A stretch of 9,456 bases of DNA from positions 1-9,456 of the forward strand of contig JANQFD010000125.1 of the NCBI GenBank assembly GCA_028278005.1, in the 5' to 3' direction. The notes under the pieces are model-generated. The model searched no databases. It saw nothing but the letters and a program-made list of their open reading frames with translations, and was not told the DNA's origin. This stretch comes from Chlorobium sp. GTDB taxonomy: Bacteria > Bacteroidota > Chlorobiia > Chlorobiales > Chlorobiaceae. Shown here one piece after another: positions 1 through 5,723 of the stretch. Both the position numbers and the translations under genes were made by a program. The number at the start of each line of letters is the position of its first letter. The first letter of the stretch is position 1.

Positions 1-171
1 ATCGAGCTTTTCAACCAATACATGAACAAGAGTTGTTAATTCCTCTTCCTTTTCGGGAGTACGCATGGTGGCAACTACGTTCCATCCTTTTTCCTGAAAA
101 TAGAGTGCAGTTGCTTTTCCAATGCCACTGCTCGCCTCGGTGATCAAGACTGTGTTTGCCATGTTGTTCAT
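1..171 (-). CDS. Short-chain dehydrogenase/reductase (SDR) family oxidoreductase, N-terminal part only
   Basis: This is the start of a gene that leaves the window at base 1; about 57 codons are visible. The protein opens with a beta strand (TVLI), the cofactor-binding loop TEASSGIG, then a helix and a second strand (WNVVATMR), which is the first beta-alpha-beta unit of an NAD(P)-binding Rossmann fold. The R after VVATM fits an NADP-preferring classical SDR. The substrate cannot be told from this part. Two in-frame ATG starts lie at 171 and 162; neither has a clear Shine-Dalgarno site, so the choice of 171 is arbitrary by three codons. The first glycine of the TG-x3-GxG motif is replaced by glutamate (codon GAG, one transition from GGG). 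That change would be expected to impair cofactor binding, so the gene may be inactive or the base may be a sequencing error. SDR membership is fairly certain; function is unknown. Confidence 0.8.
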   Translation of the reverse strand, partial: MNNMANTVLITEASSGIGKATALYFQEKGWNVVATMRTPEKEEELTTLVHVLVEKLD

Positions 172-231
172 ACTATTGTTGTTTGCATGATGTGCAGGCT
201 GCGCTGACGTGCACCTGCTCCTTTTATGCTA

Positions 232-262
232 AGTATAGCGCAGGCAGACACAGCAAAAACAA
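232..262 (-). promoter_or_regulatory. Possible sigma70-type promoter of the SDR gene
   Basis: On the minus strand a TATACT box (237-232, five of six consensus bases) follows either TTTTTG (259-254, 16-bp spacer) or TTGTTT (262-257, 19-bp spacer). It would give a leader of roughly 55 nt before the SDR start. The -10 box is good and the -35 box is poor, so this is a tentative call. Confidence 0.35.
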
Positions 263-357
263 TCCAATCACGCCAACAGAATCACCAAAAGCGCCAACAA
301 TTCTTGAGAGGGAGAAGTACGTGTGGAACCCGTGCTCAACCGGACAGGAAGTGAGGA

Positions 358-396
358 AATAAAAAAAGGAAGCACCGTATTACATGTACTTCCTTT
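358..396 (-). terminator. Rho-independent terminator of the tRNA-Asn unit
   Basis: Read on the minus strand, an 11-bp stem (arms at 396-386 and 375-365, one G-T pair, otherwise Watson-Crick) closes a 10-nt loop. It is followed at once by a run of seven T, then A and three more T. It begins six bases past the end of the tRNA-Asn gene and points away from it, so it most likely ends that transcript and separates it from the SDR gene further along the same strand. Confidence 0.8.
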
Positions 397-402
397 CTTA
401 TG

Positions 403-474
403 CTCCGCGAGTAGGACTCGAACCTACAACCCTCTGGTTAACAGCCAGATGCTCTACCATTGAGCTATCGCGGA
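403..474 (-). tRNA. tRNA-Asn, anticodon GTT
   Basis: On the minus strand the sequence folds into a complete 72-nt cloverleaf. It has a 7-bp acceptor stem (TCCGCGA/TCGCGGA), D stem GCTC/GAGC, anticodon stem TCTGG/CCAGA with loop CTGTTAA, a 5-nt variable loop, and T stem GTAGG/CCTAC with loop TTCGAGT. All stems pair without mismatch. The anticodon GTT is at 442-440 and the discriminator base is G, as expected for asparagine. The 3' CCA is not encoded (the genome reads CAT after the discriminator), so CCA must be added by nucleotidyltransferase. A partial copy lies 108 bp upstream in the same orientation and a terminator lies just downstream. Confidence 0.97.
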
Positions 475-520
475 ATAGTAGTGTCTGCTGAAAATCTTCT
501 CAGCTTCATTTGCACAAACC

Positions 521-582
521 TCTACCCAAACCTTCTGGTTAACATCCCGACCAGTCGGGATCTACCATTGAGCTATCGCGGA
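521..582 (-). pseudogene. Decayed second copy of tRNA-Asn
   Basis: On the minus strand bases 584-561 repeat 24 bases of the intact gene (476-453), covering the 5' acceptor strand, the D loop and most of the D arm. Bases 544-534 repeat another 11 (443-433), covering the end of the anticodon loop and the 3' side of its stem. Between these blocks the 5' side of the anticodon arm is replaced by a palindrome, a net gain of 7 bases. Past the anticodon arm the T loop TTCGA and the 3' acceptor strand are missing, and the D stem has one mismatch (GATC for GAGC). It therefore cannot form a functional tRNA. The copy lies between the likely promoter and the intact gene, so it is probably transcribed as part of the precursor. 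A tandem duplication followed by decay of the upstream copy is the simplest origin. Confidence 0.8.
544..561. repeat. Perfect 18-bp palindrome inside the decayed tRNA copy
   Basis: ATCCCGAC at 544-551 and GTCGGGAT at 554-561 are exact reverse complements around a 2-base centre (CA). The intact tRNA has no counterpart to most of it. It may be an inserted REP-like element or the product of template-switch repair. Only one copy is seen in this window. Confidence 0.8.
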
Positions 583-618
583 ATGGCAATATTCGTAAAC
601 CCTCTCTTTCGAGGGTGA

Positions 619-648
619 ATAATATACATCTCTTTTCTATTTTCACAA
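619..648 (-). promoter_or_regulatory. Likely promoter of the tRNA-Asn unit
   Basis: On the minus strand TTGTGA (648-643) is followed after 16 to 18 bp by an AT-rich -10 region containing TATATT (626-621) and TATTAT (624-619). Transcription would start near 610 and run through the decayed copy and then the intact tRNA. No comparable promoter is visible directly before the intact gene, which supports one shared transcript. Confidence 0.45.
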
Positions 649-768
649 ACCGATTTTCATTCATTTCAGAGCGAAAATCAAAAAAAACACCAGAAGATAT
701 GCGGTTTTTTCATTTTACTGCTAAGATTTGTAAATTCCGTTTCTTTTATTACACATGTCAGGGCTCCA

Positions 769-1299
769 ATGGGCAAGGAAAAGGGATTGATTGAGATACG
801 GATCGCCGGGTTGAATGAAGGTGTTTATACATACACTTTCACCTTCCACGCTTCAGACTTTGTAAATCCCGACCTGAGTGAACCGGAACTCTGTAATGAG
901 ATCCGGGCCTCGGTGGTTTTGAACAAAACCGACAATGATATCACCGCTGATATCGAAACAACAACCGTAGCGGAACTCAGTTGCGATATCTGTCTTGCTC
1001 CATTGAAAAGAACACTGACCGGTCAGTACCGGGTTTTCTTTGTTTTTGGCGATCCTGTCAGTGACATTGATGAACATGAGGAGAATTATCGCGTTCTTGA
1101 CAGAAACACCGTTTCGGTAGACCTTACCGAGGATGTGCGCGAAACGCTGCTTCTGTCGAAACCCATGAAAACGGTTTGTATAGATAATCCGGAATGCTCT
1201 ATGTATCTCGACAGCACGGACCGGGCTCCGGATAACGAAAGCGATGCAAAAAGCCCCTGGAAAGAATCGCTGGCCAAATTGAAGAATAAATACCATTAA
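769..1299 (+). CDS. YceD/DUF177 family protein
   Basis: A 176-residue protein of the DUF177 (YceD) family, which is very often encoded just before rpmF, as here (26-bp gap). In other organisms members are linked to 23S rRNA metabolism; the molecular role here is not known. Two cysteine pairs, C72/C75 (CDIC) and C137/C143, match the conserved cysteines of the family and may bind a metal. The N-terminal half looks like a beta-rich domain, and the C-terminal end (about 150-176) is charged and probably disordered. There is no signal peptide, so it is cytosolic. The ATG at 769 is the first in-frame start; the ribosome-binding site is weak (CAGGG, seven bases before the ATG). It heads the co-oriented cluster that ends with rnc. 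A TGTAAA box at 729-734 could be part of the cluster promoter, but no convincing -35 box precedes it. Family assignment is good; the sequence is divergent. Confidence 0.85.
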   Translation: MGKEKGLIEIRIAGLNEGVYTYTFTFHASDFVNPDLSEPELCNEIRASVVLNKTDNDITADIETTTVAELSCDICLAPLKRTLTGQYRVFFVFGDPVSDIDEHEENYRVLDRNTVSVDLTEDVRETLLLSKPMKTVCIDNPECSMYLDSTDRAPDNESDAKSPWKESLAKLKNKYH

Positions 1300-1325
1300 G
1301 AAGTTTCCAAAAAAGATGCACTGTT

Positions 1326-1517
1326 ATGGCAACACCGAAATCCAAAGTATCAAAGTCAAGGCGGGATAAAAGACGCGCACAGTTTACCGCTCGCAGTAAA
1401 GCAGCCGAAACCGTTGTATGCCCGAATTGCGGTGAACCAACGCTTCCTCATCGAGCCTGCCGTCACTGCGGTCACTACCGCGGAAGGGAAGTGACAAGAA
1501 AAACCTCAAACAGCTGA
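1326..1517 (+). CDS. rpmF: 50S ribosomal protein bL32
   Basis: A 63-residue protein with the typical bL32 layout. The N terminus is basic (MATPKSKVSKSRRDKRRAQ, the family hallmark) and binds 23S rRNA. It is followed by a zinc ribbon with CPNC at 32-35 and CRHC at 45-48, then a short basic tail. All four zinc ligands are present, so this is the zinc-dependent form rather than the cysteine-free paralog. The DUF177-rpmF-plsX order is widely conserved and couples ribosome and membrane synthesis. Length and sequence are normal. The gap to plsX is 23 bp and no Shine-Dalgarno site is obvious before the ATG. Confidence 0.97.
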   Translation: MATPKSKVSKSRRDKRRAQFTARSKAAETVVCPNCGEPTLPHRACRHCGHYRGREVTRKTSNS

Positions 1518-1540
1518 GCATAACATAACCGGACTCCAAG

Positions 1541-2566
1541 ATGTTGACAATTGCCGTTGACGCAATGGGGGGGGATAACGCCCCGGAATGTGTCGTGGAT
1601 GGGACAATCCAGACTCTTCGGGAAGTTAACAACAGGCTTGAAGTGTTGTTGATCGGACAGGAAGAGAAGGTCCAGCCCCTGCTCGACAGGGAAAATATCC
1701 AGGATCTGAACCTGAGGTTCATGCATGCCCCCGAAGTGATCACAATGAATGACGTTCCGGCTATTGCCGTTAAAACCAAACAGGATTCTTCTCTTGTGCG
1801 GGGTCTGATGTTATGCAAGGAGAAAAAAGCCGACGGGTTCGTGAGTGCCGGTAATACCGGGGCACTCATGGCAGCTTCGCTGTTTATTCTCGGACGAATC
1901 CCCGGCGTCCTTCGCCCTACCATTTACGCCTATTTTCCAAGAATCGGTCCCGGCCTTACCAACGTCGTTGACGTCGGAGCGAATGTTGACTGCAAACCCG
2001 AACATCTCGTACAGTTTGCCGAGATGCTGACCATTTATCAGCGCGATGCTGCAGGCATGGAAACCCCCCTGACAGGGCTGCTGAATATTGGTGAAGAGGA
2101 TAACAAAGGTCCCGATCTGTTGAAACAAACCTACAAACTTCTCCAGGAAGCTGACAGAAAAAACAAAATCAACTTTATCGGCAACATCGAGGGCAATGAT
2201 ATTCTGTCATCCAAGGCGTCCATAATTGTATGCGACGGTCTTGTCGGCAACACCCTGCTCAAGTTCGGAGAAAGCATCCCCTATTTTCTAGGTTCTATTT
2301 TCAAGCCGGCACTGGAAAAGCTGGTTACATCCGGACAGCTTGACCCAAAAGCGGCTGAGCTCACCGGAAACGCTTTCAAGGCAATGTTCCAGCCTTTCGA
2401 CGTTGAAATATTCGGAGGAGTACCTTTCCTCGGTGTCGATGGAATATCCATTGTAGGTCATGGCCGGCCATCGGCAAGAGCCCTAAAAAATATGATCTTT
2501 ATGGCCGAACACATGATAGAGAAAAAGGTTAACCAGCATATTGCTGAAGCTCTGGCAGAGATATAG
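1541..2566 (+). CDS. plsX: Phosphate acyltransferase PlsX
   Basis: PlsX converts acyl-ACP and inorganic phosphate to acyl-phosphate, the donor that PlsY uses to acylate glycerol-3-phosphate in phospholipid synthesis. It is a peripheral membrane enzyme. The 341-residue length is normal. Visible family motifs are VDAMGGDNAP (6-15), SAGNTGA (102-108), DVGANVD (144-150), DGLVGNTLLK (about 232-241) and the C-terminal GVDGISIVGHG segment. The ATG at 1541 places the first motif at the expected distance from the N terminus. The codons for MGGD form a run of eight G (1567-1574), an unusual homopolymer in an essential gene. The gene lies between rpmF and fabH, so the acyl-ACP-consuming step is made together with the enzymes that produce acyl-ACP. 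Confidence 0.97.
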   Translation: MLTIAVDAMGGDNAPECVVDGTIQTLREVNNRLEVLLIGQEEKVQPLLDRENIQDLNLRFMHAPEVITMNDVPAIAVKTKQDSSLVRGLMLCKEKKADGFVSAGNTGALMAASLFILGRIPGVLRPTIYAYFPRIGPGLTNVVDVGANVDCKPEHLVQFAEMLTIYQRDAAGMETPLTGLLNIGEEDNKGPDLLKQTYKLLQEADRKNKINFIGNIEGNDILSSKASIIVCDGLVGNTLLKFGESIPYFLGSIFKPALEKLVTSGQLDPKAAELTGNAFKAMFQPFDVEIFGGVPFLGVDGISIVGHGRPSARALKNMIFMAEHMIEKKVNQHIAEALAEI

Positions 2567-2646
2567 CAGAACGCCCTGAACGTTGGGGAAATCAATGCGT
2601 ACGCGTCAGGGAGTAATCCTGTTGACAGATTTAAACTCAATAACTT

Positions 2647-3633
2647 ATGAAAGCTGTAGTAACCTCCTCTGCCAAGTTCCTTCCCGAGAGCGTTCTGAGC
2701 AACCTTGATCTGGAAAAAATACTCGATACATCCGATGAGTGGATACAAACAAGAACCGGTATACGTGAACGCAGGATATTGAAAGATCCTGAAAAAGCAA
2801 CCGCCTATCTTTGTACCGAGGTTGCAAGGCAAATTCTTGACAAACGGGGTATTTCTGCCGGTGAAATCGACCTGATTATTGTCGCAACCATGTCGCCGGA
2901 CATGCTGTTCCCTTCCACCGCCTGTCTTGTCCAGGACAATATAAAGGCTGTCAATGCATGGGCATTCGACCTTTCAGGCGCCTGTTCGGGCTTTCTCTAC
3001 GCTCTCAATACCGGAGCACAGTTCATTGCAACCGGGACACATAAAAAAGTGCTGGTTATAGGTGGCGAAAAAATGTCAGCCCTTATGGACTACAGCGATC
3101 GGACAACCTGTGTTCTTTTTGGTGATGGAGCAGCTGGTGTCCTGCTTGAACCCGGAGAAGATGACAGTCACGGCATGCTTGATGCCAGGCTTTATTCCGA
3201 TGGGAGCGGCAGAGATAACCTCTGCATGCCCGGGGGCGGAAGCCTCCGGCCAACCAATCATGAAACCGTCGACAGAAAACTTCACTATCTGCAGCAGGAC
3301 GGAAGGCAGGTGTTCAAATCCGCAGTGGTGGGTATGGCAGAAGTGGCGGATGAAATCATGCAAAGAAACAATCTTACTGCAGAAGACATCGATTATCTCA
3401 TTCCGCACCAGGCAAACAACAGAATCATACAGGCAACCGCAGAGCGAATGGGGCTAAACCTTGAAAAGGTTGCAGTAAATATCGACCGTTACGGCAACAC
3501 CTCTGCCGCAACGATTCCTATCTGTATCGCGGAACTTGATGAGCAGGGAAAACTGCAATCAGGCAGCAACCTTATCCTCGTCAGTTTCGGCGCAGGATAT
3601 ACCTGGGGCGGCGTCTACCTTAAATGGCTTTAA
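2647..3633 (+). CDS. fabH: Beta-ketoacyl-ACP synthase III (FabH)
   Basis: FabH starts fatty acid synthesis by condensing an acyl-CoA primer, usually acetyl-CoA, with malonyl-ACP to give acetoacetyl-ACP. The 328-residue protein has the full Cys-His-Asn triad: C113 in GACSGF, H254 in PHQANNR and N284 in RYGNTSAA. The thiolase fold is complete, ending with the usual SFGAGYTWGGVYLKW. The primer specificity (straight or branched) cannot be read from the sequence by eye. An 80-bp gap separates it from plsX. No Shine-Dalgarno site precedes the ATG at 2647, but the start fits the family N terminus (a beta strand followed by LPE). It is followed by fabD after 12 bp, so the two are surely co-transcribed. 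Confidence 0.97.
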   Translation: MKAVVTSSAKFLPESVLSNLDLEKILDTSDEWIQTRTGIRERRILKDPEKATAYLCTEVARQILDKRGISAGEIDLIIVATMSPDMLFPSTACLVQDNIKAVNAWAFDLSGACSGFLYALNTGAQFIATGTHKKVLVIGGEKMSALMDYSDRTTCVLFGDGAAGVLLEPGEDDSHGMLDARLYSDGSGRDNLCMPGGGSLRPTNHETVDRKLHYLQQDGRQVFKSAVVGMAEVADEIMQRNNLTAEDIDYLIPHQANNRIIQATAERMGLNLEKVAVNIDRYGNTSAATIPICIAELDEQGKLQSGSNLILVSFGAGYTWGGVYLKWL

Positions 3634-3645
3634 CGTTACAACTAC

Positions 3646-4563
3646 ATGAATGCATTTCTGTTTCCCGGCCAGGGGTCACAGTACCCCGGCATGGCCAAAG
3701 ATATTTATGAGCAATATCCAGAAGCCCGCCGTTTGATGGACAGGGCAAATGACATCCTCGGCTATTCCATCACAGATATCATGTTCACCGGCAGTGAAGA
3801 GGATCTACGCCAGACAAAATATACCCAGCCTGCAATATTTCTTCACAGTATCGCCGTTGCTGCAATCATCGGCAACAAACGGGCAGACATGACCGCAGGA
3901 CACAGTCTTGGAGAATACACCGCCCTTTGCTACGCAGGTTCAATGAGTTTCGACGATGCTCTCCGAATTGTCTCCAAAAGAGGCGAACTGATGCAGAACG
4001 CAGGAACTGTAAACCCCGGCACGATGGCTGCGATAATCGGGATGAACGACGAGAGCATTGAAAATCTTCTCACCGAAGCACAATCTTCCGGTGTCGTCCA
4101 GGCGGCAAATTTCAACTCCCCCGGGCAGGTGGTAATTTCAGGAGAGGTTGCTGCCGTAAAAAAAGCTGTGGAGCTCGCTCCTTCGATGGGAGCAAGAATG
4201 GCAAAGGAACTGGTGGTATCAGGAGCTTTTCATTCCCCCCTCATGAAACCTGCTGAAGAAGAGCTGAAATTATCACTTGACGAAATTTCGATCGAAGACG
4301 CTCAGATACCGGTTTGCATGAATGTTGTGGCACAACCGGTTATACAAGCAAACGAGATTCGCAAAAACCTTGTACTGCAGCTTACCAGCCCTGTTCGGTG
4401 GGCCCAGTCGGTTGCAGCAATGGTTGCTGGCGGTGTGTCGTCATTCATCGAAATCGGGCCGCAAAAAGTCCTCCAGGGCCTGGTGAAAAGAATTGACCGT
4501 TCGGTATCAATCGACGGGATTGATCGAGCAGAACATGTTGCAGGTGCTCTTTCAATCGATTAA
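3646..4563 (+). CDS. fabD: Malonyl-CoA:ACP transacylase (FabD)
   Basis: FabD transfers malonyl from CoA to the phosphopantetheine arm of ACP, supplying the extender unit for FabH and FabF. The 305-residue protein shows the oxyanion motif GQGSQ (8-12), the nucleophile S87 in GHSLGE, the carboxylate-binding R112 in SKRGELM, the catalytic H196 in AFHSPLM and Q245 in VLQLTSPVRW. All five sites match known FabD enzymes. The start at 3646, 12 bp after the fabH stop, gives the usual N terminus with the first strand AFLFPGQG. No Shine-Dalgarno site is seen. The 36-bp gap to fabG indicates the same operon. Confidence 0.97.
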   Translation: MNAFLFPGQGSQYPGMAKDIYEQYPEARRLMDRANDILGYSITDIMFTGSEEDLRQTKYTQPAIFLHSIAVAAIIGNKRADMTAGHSLGEYTALCYAGSMSFDDALRIVSKRGELMQNAGTVNPGTMAAIIGMNDESIENLLTEAQSSGVVQAANFNSPGQVVISGEVAAVKKAVELAPSMGARMAKELVVSGAFHSPLMKPAEEELKLSLDEISIEDAQIPVCMNVVAQPVIQANEIRKNLVLQLTSPVRWAQSVAAMVAGGVSSFIEIGPQKVLQGLVKRIDRSVSIDGIDRAEHVAGALSID

Positions 4564-4599
4564 GAACAGCAACGACAGGAAAAAACAACGGATAACACC

Positions 4600-5337
4600 A
4601 TGTTTAAAGGAAAAACCGCCATTGTCACCGGTGCTGCGCGAGGTATTGGCCAGGCCATTGCCCTTGATCTTGCAGCTAAAGGTGCAAACATTGTCATATG
4701 CGACCTTCAGGAAGAGTGGCTTGAAGAAACAGCGGACGCCGTAAAAAAGACCGGCCGCAAGGCTTCCTGTAAAGAACTGGATGTCACAAACCATGACGCG
4801 ACACAATCTGTTTTTCAGGAAATCGCTTCCGAAAACGGATCGATTGACATCCTTGTCAATAATGCCGGCATTACCAGAGACGGCTTGCTCATGAGAATGA
4901 GTGAAGCCGACTGGGATGCCGTGCTTGCAGTAAACCTCAAAGGCACTTTCAACTGCACGAAAGCTGTTACAAAAACCATGATGAAGCAGCGCTCGGGAGC
5001 AATTGTCAATATCGCCTCGATCATCGGTATGATGGGAAATGCGGGCCAGGCCAATTACGGAGCATCGAAAGCCGGAGTCATTGCCTTCACGAAGTCGGTG
5101 GCCAAGGAACTTGCCTCGAGAAATATCAGGGTCAATGCTGTTGCCCCCGGATTTATAACCTCGAAAATGACTGACGCTCTCTCTGACGATGTCCGTGACG
5201 CAATGCTCAACGCCATACCGTTGAAGAAATTCGGTAATCCCGAACATGTTGCCAGCGTTGTCTCGTTCCTTGCAAGCGACCAGGCCGGATACATCACCGG
5301 CGAAGTCGTAAACATAAGCGGCGGGATGGTCATGTGA
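4600..5337 (+). CDS. fabG: 3-oxoacyl-ACP reductase (FabG)
   Basis: FabG uses NADPH to reduce 3-oxoacyl-ACP to (R)-3-hydroxyacyl-ACP, the first reduction in each elongation cycle. The 245-residue protein is a standard-length classical SDR. It has the cofactor loop TGAARGIG (10-17), D61 in LDVT, NNAG (87-90) and the catalytic tetrad N112, S140, Y153 and K157. The C-terminal ITGEVVNISGGMVM is the usual FabG ending at the tetramer interface. SDRs are common, but the position between fabD and acpP and the close family match make the FabG role nearly certain. It has an intact TG-x3-GIG motif, unlike the SDR at the left edge. A 96-bp gap with promoter-like sequence follows. Confidence 0.97.
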   Translation: MFKGKTAIVTGAARGIGQAIALDLAAKGANIVICDLQEEWLEETADAVKKTGRKASCKELDVTNHDATQSVFQEIASENGSIDILVNNAGITRDGLLMRMSEADWDAVLAVNLKGTFNCTKAVTKTMMKQRSGAIVNIASIIGMMGNAGQANYGASKAGVIAFTKSVAKELASRNIRVNAVAPGFITSKMTDALSDDVRDAMLNAIPLKKFGNPEHVASVVSFLASDQAGYITGEVVNISGGMVM

Positions 5338-5369
5338 TTTGGCAGAGGTCTGTCTGGTTTGTATATTGC

Positions 5370-5398
5370 CTGACATTTTTTAGTTGTTTAAATGTAAA
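5370..5398 (+). promoter_or_regulatory. Possible internal promoter for acpP
   Basis: In the 96-bp gap after fabG, CTGACA (5370-5375, five of six bases) and TGTAAA (5393-5398, four of six) are separated by exactly 17 bp. Transcription would start about 30 bp before the acpP start codon. This would allow extra transcription of acpP, whose product is needed in large amounts. The call rests on consensus match alone. Confidence 0.35.
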
Positions 5399-5421
5399 CG
5401 AATAATTCCTAAACCTAACCC

Positions 5422-5428
5422 GGAGAGG
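5422..5428 (+). promoter_or_regulatory. Strong Shine-Dalgarno site of acpP
   Basis: GGAGAGG ends five bases before the acpP ATG. It is the only strong anti-16S-complementary site before any gene in the window and fixes the acpP start at 5434. Confidence 0.7.
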
Positions 5429-5433
5429 ATACA

Positions 5434-5667
5434 ATGAGTGCGGAAATCCAGGACAAAGTTTACGATATCATCGTAAGCAAAATGGGAGTCAACAAAGACC
5501 AGATCAAACCTGAATCAAAATTTGCAGATGATCTGGGCGCCGATTCGCTTGACACGGTCGAGCTGATCATGGAGCTTGAAAATGAGTTTGATATTCAGAT
5601 CCCCGATGAAGACGCTGAAAAAATCAGCACCGTCCAGCAGGCAATCGACTACATAACCAACAAGTAA
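5434..5667 (+). CDS. acpP: Acyl carrier protein
   Basis: AcpP carries growing acyl chains on a 4'-phosphopantetheine arm for FabD, FabG, FabF, FabH and PlsX, all encoded in this cluster. The 77-residue protein is acidic with the usual four-helix pattern. The modification site is S38 in GADSLDTVELIMELE, and the downstream FDIQIPDEDAEKI recognition helix is conserved. Length is normal. Unlike its neighbours it has a strong Shine-Dalgarno site and promoter-like sequence upstream, in line with ACP being one of the most abundant cell proteins. fabF follows after 56 bp. Confidence 0.98.
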   Translation: MSAEIQDKVYDIIVSKMGVNKDQIKPESKFADDLGADSLDTVELIMELENEFDIQIPDEDAEKISTVQQAIDYITNK

Positions 5668-5723
5668 GTTGCTATCCCTTCAGCATATGGCTCCGGACAG
5701 GCTATTAACGTAAAAGAATCGAC

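Noticed and set aside
156..362. Plus-strand open frame of 68 codons, Cys-rich at its start
   Set aside because: It overlaps the start of the SDR gene, its promoter region and the tRNA terminator on the other strand, lacks a ribosome-binding site and resembles nothing known.
1384..1923. Minus-strand open frame (179 codons) opposite rpmF and plsX
   Set aside because: It overlaps two clear genes on the other strand and has no recognisable domain or start signal.
2622..2627. Perfect TTGACA before fabH
   Set aside because: The position 17 bp downstream falls on the fabH start codon and has no -10 box, so it cannot make a normal promoter for fabH.
4552..5376. Long minus-strand open frame (274 codons) opposite fabG
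   Set aside because: It lies entirely antisense to a gene with full catalytic motifs, its translation matches no family I know, and it looks like a codon-bias shadow.
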